From: Strix aluco
Taxonomy: Eukaryota > Chordata > Aves > Strigiformes > Strigidae
Direction of reading: 5' to 3'
Assembly (NCBI RefSeq): GCF_031877795.1
Contig: NC_133946.1
Span: 10,639,144 to 10,703,143, forward strand
Length of the DNA: 64,000 nt
The translations under genes were made by a program, and so were the position numbers. Of the stretch, positions 12,301 through 24,198 are shown piece by piece. Under the pieces are notes generated by a model. It was not told the origin of the DNA, ran no database searches, and worked only from the letters and a program-made list of their open reading frames with translations. Position 1 is the first letter of the stretch, and each line of letters opens with the position of its first letter.

Positions 12301-15300
12301 CCCCCTGCCCTCCTTCAACCCCCCCCTGGCCTCTCTCCCCGCCGTCGGCGCGGGCGGCCGGCCGGCGCTGGCCAGACCTCCCGGCAAGCGGCCGAGGCGG
12401 GAGCGTAGCCGCGGTGCCGGGTGAGCTGTTCCCTGGGCATGCTGTGGGCAGAGCCGCCGAGGTCAGGAGTGACCACAAGCCACCCCAGAGCCGCTTTCCC
12501 GAAACCCTCGTGCAAAACGGCGCCTGGGAGGGGGGGGCGGGGGTGGCAACCAGGAAAAGGGTGGGGGGGACCCTCGCACCGGAGCCCAGGCGGCCCCGTG
12601 GCCCCTGACACCGCGGCGGGAGCCGCCCTATCTGATGGGCCGGTGTCCAGCAGCGAGCAGAGCCCCATCCCACCCGGCGGCTCTCACACGAGCCCGGGAG
12701 GTCTCGCGGTGGCCAGGCGTGACCACGGCATTGAGGACAAAGTAGCCCTGTCTGAAGGCAAGGCAGGGAGCAGGCAGCGGCCAGGCTGCCTGCAACCCGG
12801 CCCGGCAGCACTTAACCCTTCGCCGTGCGCTGTTGTGGGACGGTTTTGTAGCCCAACGTGGCAGCTGGGCTCTGCCTGCCTCTCCCTGGGGTTTGGGAGT
12901 CGGGAGACTCTCAAGGCCAGTCCCCTCCGTGTCCCCACGCTGGTGACATTGAACCCCGCCATGGCCGTGGAGGTGACACCGTGGTGGGGGGCAGGCGCAG
13001 CGGCAGCCCTGAGGATGCTCCCGCTCCACACACGTCCCCGAGCACGGAGGGTAAGGCCACGTGTGTCCTCACTCCCCAACCAGCAGCCTCGGGGGGGTCC
13101 CCATCCCACCCCAGAAGCCCCCAAAACCCACCAGCCCTGCCTGCAGTCCCTGCCTCGCCCCTGCCCACAGCCCCCGTTGCCCGTCAGGCCACTACCGGCC
13201 CCCTCGTCCCCGCATGGCTGGTGGCGAGCGAAGCCACTGGCCCCAGCCAGGGGAGCGGGTGGGGGGTGCGCAGGGGGGAGCACGGCCCCACGGCCCCGGT
13301 TTCCACCCCCCTCGCCCCACACCAGCCGTGCCTGCGCTCGCAGTGCTGAGTGTTTACATCCTGTCTCCTCCGTGTGTTTATAAACGCGGCCGCGCACGGG
13401 AGACTCCAGCGAGGCCGTAATTAGCTGGGCCTGGATTTCCCATCCAGCTTCAGCCAGCGGCAGGATGGACCCCCCCTGCCCCCCCTCTCCTTTCACCGGT
13501 GAGGTGGGGGGGGGGGGGGCGGCGCAGGCCCCTAATCCCAACCAGACCCCGTTGCCCCGCAGGCACGGCCACCACCACGGCACCCACGGCCACGCTGGCA
13601 CCCTTAGGCGGAGCAGGGGACCCCCACTACCAGCACCCCAGCACTGGATCCCGCTCCTGGCACCTCCAGAGCTGCCACCACCATCGGCATTTCCCACCCA
13701 GCAGTGCCACGGGGCCACTGCCTGCCTTGGGCTAGCGTGGGACCAGCAGCTCCGTGTGGCTGTGCCCGCTGGGGACGGCCATGCCCTGTGATCCCCGAGC
13801 TGGCCCCATTCCGCTCCCCTCCCAACTTTTCAGCACCCTCGGCCAAGCCCAGGACATCTCTGTCACCCACGGGGCCACGTGCCACCCACAGCCACGGCCC
13901 CGCCACGACGGCAGTTTGCCAGATGGTCCCGTCTGTGCCAGGGCGAGCGCATCCCCACACGCTTGCCGTCCTCAGCAGGCGGGCGAGGGACCACCGGGCA
14001 AACAGGGTCCTAGCCCCCGGTGGCAGAGGGGGTCGGGCAGGTAGAAAGGGGGCTGGGGGGGATGATTTATAGGGCTCTGTGCCACTTAGCAGGGCATAAA
14101 TCTCCCCCCAAGGCCGGCCCTGTAAGCAAAACCCTCCGCATTTCCCCTCGGAGGCTGCGCCTAATGCAGCCCAGATGTGCGCCGCCACCGTGCCCTGCCG
14201 CCGGCTGCTAAATAGGCGCGGGGACACCGATGACGCCGAGAGTCCCTGAACCCCGCCGGGGATGGAAAGCTGGGCTGCAGATACCCCAAAATGAGGAGCC
14301 GGGGTTGGGGCAACCAGACTCTCATCCCGCAGCTCCTCCCGTGGTCCCGGACTCGGTGTCCCCTTCCCGTCCCGGCCACTGGCTGACCACAGGCCGCGGG
14401 GGCCACCAGCTCCGTGGCCACATCCACCGGCTCCAGCAGCAGGCGGGAAGGGGGAGAGGAAAGGGTGAGGGAGGGCGAGGGAGCTGCTGGGGATCCCAGC
14501 CTCGCTTTTCCGGTTCCCCGGCGCTCGCCCCGTTTTGCCCGTCCTGCGTCACGCCGGCACTGCAGGAGCTGGAGCCGAACCCGGTGCCGGCCTCACGCTG
14601 TCCCGGGTAGGAGCCTGGGGAGCCTCACGGCGCCCACAATTGGACCTTTTAGGGGTGTTTTCCAGCATTTTCCCCGTCCTTTCCAAGCGAGGAGCTCCCC
14701 GATCCTGCTGTGCCACGGGGACAGCCAGCCCCACAACCACCCCGGCTTTCCCGGGACCCCTGAGGTGGCCACTCGGGCCGGGGGAACAAAGCCATCCCGC
14801 AGCCACAGGGACGGTCCCCTCCGGAGAGTGACATTTCCCCGACACCCCAAAATCCCACTGCCATCTCCCCGGGATAACCTTGCCTGTTTCGGCAAAGCCT
14901 TTCCGAGGCAAAACCCGAAATCCAGCCCACAGGCAGGAAAAATAATTCTTCCTGCTCCCCAAATCCCAGCGACTTTCGTTTTCCTCCCCTCTGTCAGTCC
15001 TGGGGTTTAATTCTCCGTGCTCAGCGGCGGTTCCCTCCCTGGTAATCACAAACATGCATGGAAAAGAGGGAACGAGAGAAAGGGAAAAAAAAAAAACACA
15101 ACCCACAAAAAAACCACCCAACAAAAAAAAAAATCCTAGAGAGGGGAAAGTCTTAAATCAATCCCAAAGCCAGACAGACGTTTTAATCACATCAAATTAA
15201 AATCAGCAGCGGCTCGGAAAGGAAAAACCGTGGCAGAGTGCAGGCAGCCCCCCGCCCCGGCCCCGGCCGGCAGCACCCAGCGCCTCGGTCTTACCTGAGA

Positions 15301-15322
15301 GATCCCCAGCAACATTTAACAT
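6340..15322 (-). CDS. CLCF1: Cardiotrophin-like cytokine factor 1
   Basis: CLCF1 is a secreted IL-6-family four-helix cytokine. It signals with CRLF1 through the CNTF receptor, gp130 and LIFR. Coding exons are 15295-15322, 8924-9090 and 6340-6825, giving 226 residues against 225 in human. Exon 3 contains FLKKMEDFWLLKELQTWLWR and SAKDFNRLKKK, nearly identical to human CLCF1; exon 2 contains SIQKTYDLTRYLEHQLR. The signal peptide lies across the exon 1-2 junction (GIFTFLCAALCNLPALPALN). Exon 1 (MLNVAGDLS plus a split Gly codon) is an inference: it sits 6.2 kb upstream, has a strong GTAAGA donor, the right strand and the right phase, and yields the expected length. Human CLCF1 likewise has a short first coding exon ending in Gly. 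Exons 2 and 3 are certain; exon 1 is likely. Confidence 0.93.
7043..7430. repeat. Long-unit tandem duplication (about 155 bp) in CLCF1 intron 2
   Basis: A block beginning AGATGGACACACCCACCATG at 7043 recurs at 7198, and a partial third copy begins near 7393. Each block is itself made of CCATGTCCC / CCCCCAG words. Confidence 0.75.
7940..8580. repeat. CACA/GTATG-rich satellite in CLCF1 intron 2
   Basis: About 640 bases are built from GCAGGCACA, CACGTATGT and CTAATGCACACA words in varying order, with an irregular period near 28-44 bases. Alternating purine-pyrimidine stretches make it Z-DNA prone. The long Cys/Val/His-rich frames over it are by-products of the repeat. Confidence 0.85.
10210..11070. 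repeat. 40-bp minisatellite with three alternating unit types, in CLCF1 intron 1
   Basis: Units begin GATACACCCTGYGGGTGTGC and are 40 bases long, with two longer variants. Their second halves fall into three types (ending ACACACACCAGT, CTCACACCTGC or CTCACACCTGT). The order often runs type by type, giving a 120-base higher-order period. About sixteen clear units reach 10,900; decayed units continue to about 11,070. Confidence 0.9.
11590..11875. repeat. Minisatellite of GTGGCACAG / CCGTGGCAC words in CLCF1 intron 1
   Basis: An irregular tandem array of 15-24 base units carries GGTGGCCGTGGCACAG and the related CACGGCCACGGCACAGCGG, some in opposite orientation. Confidence 0.75.
12000..15294. 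other. Non-repetitive part of CLCF1 intron 1; no gene seen
   Basis: I find no exon of a recognisable gene on either strand. Two AT-rich spots interrupt the GC-rich background: TTTATAAA near 13,377, and 14,060-14,215 with CATAAATC, an E-box CAGATGTG and GCTAAATAGG (one base off a CArG box). The A/C-rich stretch 15,060-15,210 is just inside the donor of exon 1. These could be conserved regulatory elements, but nothing in a single sequence proves it. Confidence 0.4.
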
Positions 15323-17110
15323 AGTCGGGGTGCAGGGTGGGGTTGGGGGAGCGGAAGGCGCAGAGGGGGGGCGAGAAGAGCCCAAAACAGGGGTTTGGCT
15401 CTTGCTCCGCGCCCCGAGCGGCCGGCCGAGCCCGCCTGCTCGCCTCTGCCCTGGCTCGCTTGCTCGCTTGCGTTCGCTCGGGGTTTGGTTTTGGTTTGGG
15501 GTTTTTTTTGTTGTTGTTGTTGTTTGGTTGGTTGGGGTTTTTTTGTTGGTTTTTGTTTTTTTTTTTCCCCTATTTGTTTTGGTTTGTGCTTGCTTGGGTG
15601 TTAGGTGGAAAAACCCCAAGCTGGCGGGGTTGGGTGGGTTTTTGGTGGGTGAGTGCGTGCACGGTTCGCACCACGCTCCGGCTGCCTCGCTCGCCGCCTT
15701 TCCCCCTTCCACCTCCCTTGATTTGCTCTTTTGATTGGTGTCCAGGAATGCAAGAATAAAAAAACGCGAGCTCGCATACACCCTCTCCAAGCTGCTGCCT
15801 CCCTTCTTTGCTTTTTTTTTTTTCCGTTTTTTTTTTTTTTTTTTTTTCAAAATTCAAGTGTTAAGCAGAACCAGGTTGCTTTCAAGAATGTGTTTGATGC
15901 AATTGTACACAAGAGCGGGCTCCATTCATTCCCTCCCTCTCCCTCCTTGGACTTTTCTCTGTTCCCCCCTCCGCCATCCCCTTTCCCCATCCCCGGGGTC
16001 CCAGTACCGGGCAGAAGTGGGGAGCCTGAAGCCAAACCCCAGCGCCGCGGAAGGCGGTGAGAAGGAAAAAGGGGGTCCCCGGGGTGCTGCCGGCGGTGTA
16101 AAAGAAGGGGGGACCCCCCTGTTTTCTCCCTCCCTTCACCCCCCGCCACCTCCCCGGTTCTGGCTCCCGCACGGCTTTTGTTAGTGGGGCACCGGTACCG
16201 GGGCCGGTACCGGAGGAATAAGGGGGGGTGAGGGGTCGGGGGGGGGGTCTCCTACCTGCTCGCAGCTCCATGCGGGACAGGCGCGGGGCCGGGGCGGTGG
16301 GTGCGTGGTCGGGATTTCCCGGGGAGGCAGGCAACGGTCCCGCACACCGGACCGGGACTACGGCTCCCATTTGCCGGTCGGAGCCTTCTCGCCTCTTCTC
16401 CTCCCGACGTACAGAGCCGCCGCCGCACGCCGAGAGCCCGGTCCCCCGGGGGGGGGGGTAAAGGAGGGGGGGGGGGTCCGGGCAAAGGAGGAGGGAGAGG
16501 TTGGGGGTGGGGGGGGGCGAGGTGCGGCGGAGCGGCTCTTCTCGCCGCCCCGCAGCGGGGCCGGGGTGAAGGGGGGGGGGGGGGTGTTGGGGCGTGGGGT
16601 GCCAGCTTGCCCCCCCCCCCCGGGCCCCCCCCAACCCCCCCTTCTCCGCGGTGGGAGCGGGGAGGGGCGGGTGGAGGGATGGGGAGGCGCAGAGGCAGGC
16701 GGGGGCCGGCCGGTGGCGGGACGGGCAGGCAGGCAGGCAGGCAGGGGCTGTCCTCGCCTCTCCTCTGGCACGGCCAGACCCCTCCCCTGCAAAAAGAGCG
16801 GGGTCCCGGACACCCCCACAAACACCCACCCGACCCCCCCGACGGGGACCGGCAGCGCCGCGGCCGCTGCCCCGCCGGGACGGCGGCAGGTGAGCGGGGA
16901 CGGCGGGGTGGGGGGGTGCGGGGGGAGCGCGGCCGTCGGGGCCCCGGGAGAACCGGAGCCCCTCGGAGCGGCGGCAGCGGCTCAGCCCCGCTCCCGGGGT
17001 GAGGGGGGGGGACACACACGCACCCCCCCCGCGCTTCTCCCGGCCTCGCTGCCCCCAGGACCTCGCGGGGAATGGGGAGGGAGCCCCGTCCCGCACACGG
17101 ACACCCCCCC
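15323..17110. promoter_or_regulatory. CpG island and 5' UTR region of CLCF1
   Basis: The minus-strand 5' UTR would run from 15,323 upward through an A-rich, then strongly CpG-rich segment. A plus-strand splice donor context (GGCGGCAG followed by GTGAGCGGGG) at about 16,889 suggests a possible divergent noncoding transcript. An ACTAC..CTCCCA..TTGC word at about 16,357 resembles a weak ZNF143 site. Long poly-T (15,800-15,850) and poly-G runs flank the island. Confidence 0.5.
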
Positions 17111-17544
17111 CGACCTCACCCCCAGCTCTCCCCCCGCGGGGTGCGAGAGAGCAGCCGCTTCCTCCCCAATTAACCCCCCCCTCGTTAGGGCGAAGCCCGA
17201 CCCGGCGCCCGTGGGGACTTTGGCAGTGACCGTGGGGTTTCTCACAACCCACTGGGGGTGAGTGGGGCGGGTGCCCGGGGTGAGGGCGGCCCCCCAGGGC
17301 CAAGCGTGGTGTAAAAACCCCAACACCCGCAGCAACAGGGGAGGGAGGGGGGTGTGTGTGGGGGTGATCCGACAGCCAGACACCCCCCCCTACACCCCAT
17401 CCCTTCCCCTCGTGACCCACATCCACGAGTGGGTTCTGCCAGGGAGGTGAGCGCCACATCCCTGCCGCAGGCAGGGGAAAACAGAGAGGGTCTCTCTTGG
17501 CGATGAGGGGGAACGGGGAACGTCCTTGCCTGAGCTGGCTCCCC

Positions 17545-17965
17545 GAAGAAAAAAAGAAGAAAAAAGGATGAAGAAAAAAGAAGAAGAAAAAAAAGGATGA
17601 AGAAGAAAAAAAAGGATGAAGAAGAAAAAAAAAAGGATGAAGAAGAAAAAAAAAAGGATGAAGAAGAAAAAAAAAGGATGAAGAGAAAAAAGGATGATGA
17701 AGAAAAAAAGGATGATGAAGAAAAAAAGGATGAAGAAGAAAAAAGGATGAAGAAGAAAAAAGGATGAAGAAGAAAAAAGGATGATGAAGAAAAAAAGGAT
17801 GAAGAAGAAAAAAGGATGAAGAAGAAAAAAAAGGATGAAGAAGGATTTAAAAAGGAAAAGATAGAAAAAAGAAAAAAATGAAAGAAGAAAAATAAAAGAA
17901 GAAAAAAGGAAAAAAAAAGAAAAAAAGGCCAAAAAAAGCAAAAAAAAAAAAGACCAAAAAAAAGC
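17545..17965. repeat. Polypurine tract, about 420 bases, GGATGAAGAAGAAAAAA-type units
   Basis: The plus strand is almost entirely A and G, apart from one T per unit, in tandem units of 17-23 bases with about twenty copies. The right end decays into A-rich sequence. The Phe/Leu-rich minus-strand frame across it is a repeat artefact. Confidence 0.9.
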
Positions 17966-20900
17966 TTTGTTTAAAACAAAAGGCCGGCACTGCCGGGGAA
18001 CGCCGGGAAGGGCCGGGAGGTAAAGGCAGATTTGTTTCCACTCCAGCCCCCCGGCCCCGGCCAGGTCTGAGCCCTCCCGGCTCCTGCGCTGGCCGCGGTC
18101 GCATCCTCCCGGCTCTCTGCCGGGCACGCAGCAGCGGGGCGGCTGCTCGGAGCACGCCGAGCCCAGCTTTGCCCCAAATCCCTAAATTGGGTGCCCAAAT
18201 CCACCACCAAGCCCCCCCCCCCCAACTCCGGGCAAGTTTTAGGGACCCCCTAAGGAGGTGCTGGTGGTGGGACAGCCCTCATGTCGGGATGGAGCTGCCG
18301 GAAAACCTGTGGCTGGGCGGAGGGAAGGTGCTTTGGCCCGACTCCCTGAAAACGTGCCGGAGGGGTTGGGGGGGTCCCCACCTCCAGCCCTGCCCGCACG
18401 GCGTGGGGCCAGCTTCTCCCCCAGCCGCGGTGCAGGGTATCTGGTTTCCCTCCCCAAGCAAACAGCCCCCCGCCAGCAGTGTGGAGTGGTTGGGAAAAGC
18501 CGCTTTCACGTCTCCCGGGGGGGGCGGGGGGGTGACTGCCAGCCCGGGGTAAGGCAGAGAGAGAGGCGGGGGGGGGGGGGATCATCAAGTCCTGCCTGCG
18601 CAGGCAGCAGCGGGGCTGCCTGTTCTCACCCCGTCCCCTCCCCAAAAGGCAGCACTGAGGTTGTTTCTGGTGAGTCTTCCAGCTCAGTGGCCACACGGCT
18701 CACGCTGGGCCGACACCTGAGAGAGAAGAGAGGAGGAGGAGGAGGGTAACAGGGCCACCAGCAGACGTGGCACGAGCCCCCCAGCCCCGCGGCGTTGTGG
18801 CAGTCTCCCTCGCCCAGCCACTAGCCCAGCAGTGACCCGCGTGGGTGAGGCCATGGCCCGTTCTGCCCTTGGGGACCACGTCACCGGCAGCGCCGTGGGC
18901 AGCTGACCTCACCTTCGTCCCGGCCCCGTCACCGCGGGCCCCTCAGCCGGCGCCGCTGCCCGGCTCTGCCTCCCACTGCTGACCTTTGTGGCAGGCAGCT
19001 CGCCGCCTGCTCGCCTGTCGCCGCGCCTCGGCCCCTGCCCGCCCGCCCGCAGGCCCTTGCGCTCCTACCTGACCCTTCCACGGTCCCAAAATCCGCATCC
19101 GGCACCATCCCGTGACGCCCCGGGGCCACCCCAGAGCTCTGAGCCCCTGGTAGATGGGAGGAGGGAGAGAAGAGAGAAAAAAGTTGGCACTGGGGAGGTG
19201 TTTTAGCCCTAAACCGCCTTCAGGCCTCGCCCCGAGTTGGGAGCTGGGCAGGCAGGGCACTGTCCCAGCTCCTCGGGGACACCCCAGGGTGATATCTCGG
19301 GGTACCGAGCAGCCACTGGGCCCGGCGGCAGCCGGCGCCTGTCCCCTCCTGCCGGGCAGGGAGCAGGAGCCCAGCTGTGTCCGTCTGTCTCTCCACAGCG
19401 CTGCCTGGGCGAGGGCACTGCGCCATGTGCTCGGGACGCCGTGCCGGGAAGGAAACGGCGGCTCTCAGGGGAGCGGGTGGCTGCCCGGTGCTTGGGAGAC
19501 AGCTCCGAGCCCACCAGGTGGGAGGGGGCACCCAGGGAAGGTTGACCCCGGCGTGGGCTGAGCCTGGGGGTGCTGGACCCCACCAAGGGCTGCCAGGCTT
19601 CTGCCGCCGGCCCCATAGCCAGCTCGGTCCCCAGTGCCTCGTCAGCGCTGGCTCAGGGCGGTCAGGGGAAGAGGGAGGGGTGCGCGTGGCTTTGGCCACC
19701 GCGGAGGTGTGTGTGTCACGACCGCAGCCAGCTGCGTCCTATCCGCAGCCCCATAAAACGCCGAGCCCCGAGGCCAGAGCCCCTCCTGGGGACGTCGGCT
19801 CCAGAGGAGCCCGGCTGCTGTTCAAGAGCTGGAACGGACGCTCACACACAATCCTGTCCTCCTCCTCCTCCTCCTGGGAGGAAGAGGCCGGTAGCCAGTG
19901 CTTACCCCAGGGGTGGAGTGAGCCAGATCCAGTCAACCCCGGGGGGCTGGACCCCGAGCCCAGGCCAAGGCAGGCCTGGGAGTCCCCCCGAGCTCCCCGC
20001 CTGCGGTCCGAGCCCAGTCACGCACACGTGGCTTGGCCCGCAGAGCGGCCCTGCAAAGGTCGAAAGTTTGTGTACCTGGAGGGGATGCGCAACCGAGGGG
20101 CGTTGGGTCCAAAATCCCCGACACGGGGCATTCGGAAAGGCGCTGAGCACCTGAGACGGCAAAGAGGAGGAGGAGGAGAGGCCGTGGCTCTGCGTCCCCC
20201 TCCCCGCCTCCCCCTCAGGTGCCAGCCGCGCTCCGTAGGCTGCGTATCGGGGCCCCTCGGCTCGGGCTCCGCAGCCACTGAGCCCAGGAGGAGGGACTTG
20301 GGCAGTGGCTGATCCCGCCGCGGGCGGGAGGCAGCTGAAGGACCCTGCTGCGAGCGAGCGTGAGTCAAGTGACTCGCAGCCAGATCCCCCAGCCTCCCTC
20401 GAGGCCCCAACCTGAGAGCCAGTCGCGCTGGGCTGGCTGCTTGTGTGTGCAAAAAGCAATTTGCCGAGCTCTCCCTCACCCGGGACCCTTTATCCTCTTT
20501 ATTGCTTTTATACCCTCACCCACCTCAGTGCCTGCCTTCCAGGTACAAGCTTCCTGCTTTCCATCACGCATAGCCGGCTGCGCCTGTAGGACGGAGGCTG
20601 TTAACCGCTGCCAATCCGGCTACAGCATCCCCGCTTGCCCATTGACCTCAGGCACTGCTCGGGAGGCGGAGGCCTGCGGGTACGGGGCAGGGGTCCCCTG
20701 AATGCTGGGGCTGCTGGGAGGCACCAGAGCAGGGATGGCTCCACCAGCTACTGCACAACCTCCGGGGAGCTGCAGCCCTTCCCAGCCCCACAAACACGGC
20801 CCCTGGGTGGGCAAGGGAGAGCTCCATGCCCCAGGAGTGCAGACAAGGGCTGGCAGCAGCGGCTTGATGGAGGGGGCTGAGCTGAAGGGAACGAGACGAG

Positions 20901-21300
20901 AGTGTGAACAAGGGGGCAGCCTTACCCTGGATGGTACCAGGAGAGAAGCAGGGAGGCAGGCGCGAGGGCATGCTCACTGACAGGACGGCTGCTGAGGGGA
21001 GCAGGATGCATCCGAGGGGCAGGGCAGTGGGCACGCTGGGGTCCTGCGGAGAGCCACGGTGCAGGCTGGGGGTGCCAACGCCACGGGGGACGGCACAGGC
21101 CCCTCAGAGAGGCCCACAGGATCCTCCCGGGAGAGCGCTGGGGCCTGGTAGGGCACAGACCCCAGGGAGGGCCCAGGGATGAATCAGGAGGCTCAGGGAA
21201 GGAGCCGAGGGCAGGCGGGTGGCCACGGGGGCAGGACGGCGGCCTGGACCCGGGCCGAGGGCAGGCTGGGACGCGGAGTCGGGCTTGGGACCGGGGCCGG
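17966..21300. other. Intergenic region between CLCF1 and RAD9A; no gene recognised
   Basis: No family is recognisable in any frame; the longest open frame, about 311 codons from 19377 on the plus strand, has low-complexity composition and no domain. A dyad TGAGTCAAGTGACTC at 20361-20375 holds an AP-1 consensus. A minus-strand AATAAA (plus TTTATT, 20498-20503) occurs in an isolated AT-rich patch. Confidence 0.4.
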
Positions 21301-21339
21301 GCACGGGGAGCCGTGCTGAGGGGCACACAGCCGCCGCTC

Positions 21340-21981
21340 GCCGTCGAGGCCCCATTGGCTGAGCGACACGTCACTCCAAAGGCCGGCGGCGCCTGCGCTC
21401 TGCCGCCCAATAGCGAGCGGCGTGGGAGGGGAAGGGGGCGGGTCTACCCGCGCGCGTGTCCGCCCCTGGAGCACGGGGTGGGGCCCGCCCCTGATCACGT
21501 GAGGCGAAGCCCGGCGCGAGAACGCCGGCTCGAGAACGCCGCCGGGTTGTCACGCGGCCGGGCCGACCAATCAACTGACGCTGGGGGCGGGACGAAGGTA
21601 GGCTCCTGCCCAATGGGAAAGCGGCGGGAGAAGGCGGCGCGACAACGGGGAAGGTGCCGGCGCGGCGCGGAGGTGAAGCGGCCGGAACCACTGAGGCTGG
21701 ATAGCGGGGGGGGCGGGCGAGACCACTCCGGAGACCGCTGGGGAAGCGGCACCGCCGAGGCGCTCCGGGAACAACTACCGAGGCGGGGGGGGGCAGCTGG
21801 GCGCGTCCATCAAGGCGCGGGGCTGGGGGGGGGGGGGGGGGAACGACGACGGGGCCGTGAAGCCGCCGCCGCACGCACCCATATGGTGTGGGCGGGGCTT
21901 GGGCCGCGGGGCGGGGCTGGGGGCGGGGTCTGAGCGCGGGGCGGGGCTGGGGCAGGCGCGAGGCCCCCCCGTGCCGGCACC
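21340..21981 (+). promoter_or_regulatory. RAD9A CpG-island promoter
   Basis: This is a dense CpG region immediately upstream of the RAD9A ATG. It holds ATTGG/CCAAT boxes near 21354, 21407, 21567 and 21611, a TCACGTGA E-box (USF/MITF type) near 21495, and several GGGCGG boxes. No TATA box is present, as expected for a housekeeping checkpoint gene. Confidence 0.6.
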
Positions 21982-24085
21982 ATGAAGTGCATCGTCGCTG
22001 GTGGCAACGTCAAAGGTGAGCGGGGCTTGGGGGGCACGGGGGGGTGTGGGGGGCACAGGGGTGCCCTGCCTCACCCCCCCCCTTCCTCCTCGCCCCCCCA
22101 GTCCTCGGCCGAGCCGTGCACTCCCTGTCCCGCATCGGGGACGAGCTCTACCTGGAGCCCACCGACAGCGGGGTATGGGGGGGGGGGGGGGGGGGAACAC
22201 AGGGTGCGAGCTGCGGGGGTCACCTGTGCCCCCCTCCATCCCCACTGGGGCATGGCGGAGGGGGGGTCAGGCAGTGCCAACACTGTGTCGTCCCCCCGCA
22301 GTTGTCCCTGCGCACCGTCAACTCCTCGCGCTCCGCTTTCGCCTCCTTCCTCTTTGCCCCCCTCTTCTTCCAGCTGTACGAGGCGGGCGGCCCCCCCCCC
22401 GACAGAGAGCTCTTCCGATGCAAAGTCCTGATGAAGGTGCAAGCACTCACCCCCCACATCCTGCCTGGGCACCCCCAAAACTTTTTTTTTTTTGAGGGGG
22501 TTGGGAGTGTGACACATAGGGGTGACTGTCCCCGTATCCATCCCCCGCCCCACAGTCCTTCCTGGGTGTTTTCCGCTCGCTGCCCTCGCTGGAAAAAACG
22601 GTGGGGAAATGCCTCATCCTGCTCAAACCCCGGGCCAGCCGCTTGGTTGTGCAGCTCCACTGCAAGTATGGTGAGTCTCGGGGTGGGGGGACACATGCTG
22701 CCCCCCCCCCCCCGCCCCACTGAGCCGGCGTTGTCCCTGTCAGGTGTCACCAAGACGCACAACTTGGCTTTCCAGGAGTGCGAGCGGCTACAGGCCGTCT
22801 TCGACACCCAGCGCTGCACCAGCAGCCTCTGCGCCCCGGCACGGTGAGCTGGGGGGGGGCACAGGGATGGGCAGGGGGCTGGTAGGACTCCAGCTGGTCC
22901 TCTTGGGGGGGGTGTAGGGGTGTTTGGGGGGGCTCAGCCCATGTGCCCACAGGGTGCTGGCAGAGGCCGTGGTCCACTTCCCCCCGACACTGGCTGAGGT
23001 GACGCTGGGGACAGGCCCCGGGGGCAAGATCAGCCTCCGAAACTACGTGGAGGATGAGGCAGGTGAGGCCCTGCAGGGTGGGGGTGCCCCTCTCTCAGCC
23101 TGAGGGTGTCAGCGCAGCCCCCTGACCCACCTCCTTCCCCCCCCGGCCCCCCAGAGCCAAGCAAGACGATGGTGACAGAGCTGTGGCTGGCCAAGGACGA
23201 GTTTGAGACGGTGGCCGTCACCCCGGGCTCCCACATCACCTTCTGCCTCAAGGAGTTTCGGGTGAGCCCCTGCCCAGGGCTGCCCGCCCCGAGCCCCGTG
23301 TCACCCCTCAGGCCCCCTCACCCTCCCCTTTGTCCCCAGGGGCTGCTGACCTTCGCTGAGGCCTCCAACCTGCCCCTCACCATCCACTATGATGCTCCTG
23401 GCAGGTAGGAACAGGTGCCCCAGGCCCCCCCTGTGCCAGTTCTGCCATTGGCTCCCCCCACCTCAGCCCCTCTGTGCCCCCAGGCCTGTGATCTTCACCC
23501 TGGCTGACGCCGTGTTGGAGGTTCACCTGGTGCTGGCCACCCTCTCAGACCCAGAAAGCAGCCTGCAGCCCCCCACGGCCAACGGGTAACAGGGAGGGTG
23601 ACAGTCCCAGCTTAACCTTCCAGCTGTCATCAGTAGGGACCAGAGTGAATGGTCCCCGCTCTGCCCCTGCTTACTCACTCTCTCCCCACCAGTGTCTCAC
23701 ACCTGCCCACCCCATCAGAGGACTTCACCGATGACCTCGAATCCTACATGATTGCCATGGAAACCAGTGCCTACGAGGAGGGCTCGGGGGTGCCCCCTAG
23801 CCCCACTTTCCCCCTGCGCACCCCACATCCAGCTGAAAGTGACCCTGAAGAAGAGGAGGAGGAGGAGGAGGAAGGAGCTGTGCCAGGGACCCCCCCTCAC
23901 AAGAAGGTCTGTGCTGGGCACAGTGTGTGCCAGGGGGGCAGGGGAATGGGCACAGTCCCCTCCTGACCCCCATCTCTCCCCCCCAGTTTCGCTCCCTGTT
24001 TTTTGGCTCAGTGTTGACACCGGGGGGGCCCGGCCCAGCCCCCACCCAGGAGGTGCTGGCAGAAGACAGCGAAGAGGAGTCCTGA
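21982..24085 (+). CDS. RAD9A: Cell-cycle checkpoint clamp subunit RAD9A
   Basis: RAD9A is the RAD9 subunit of the 9-1-1 DNA-damage clamp with RAD1 and HUS1; its tail recruits TOPBP1 to activate ATR. Eleven coding exons are placed at 21982-22015, 22102-22172, 22302-22436, 22556-22670, 22744-22843, 22953-23062, 23155-23261, 23340-23404, 23484-23585, 23693-23906 and 23987-24085. All are in phase and total 383 residues (human 391). The N-terminus has [17 protein letters not shown] and [20 protein letters not shown], near-identical to human. [13 protein letters not shown] and [12 protein letters not shown] mark the PCNA-like domains (about residues 1-265). The tail holds [12 protein letters not shown], a glutamate run, [15 protein letters not shown] (nuclear signal) and a final AEDSEEES, the CK2-type acidic end that binds TOPBP1 in the human protein. 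Confidence 0.97.
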
Positions 24086-24198
24086 GAGCCCCGAGGACAC
24101 GGAGCTGCCAGCACCCCACCCCTGCGTGACACACACCCCCCCCCCCCCAACCAGCATCAACCCCCAAACACAGGCACCCCCCCACGACCCATTACAAG

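Noticed and set aside
15882-17459. 525-codon minus-strand open frame over the CLCF1 CpG island
   Set aside because: Composition is arginine/proline/glycine from GC-rich DNA, frames overlap on both strands, and no domain or conserved motif is visible.
17390-18127. 245-codon minus-strand frame rich in Phe and Leu, membrane-like
   Set aside because: It is the translation of the polypurine tract; no variation typical of a real membrane protein.
19377-20312. 311-codon plus-strand frame between CLCF1 and RAD9A
   Set aside because: No recognisable domain, biased composition, no supporting splice or promoter pattern.
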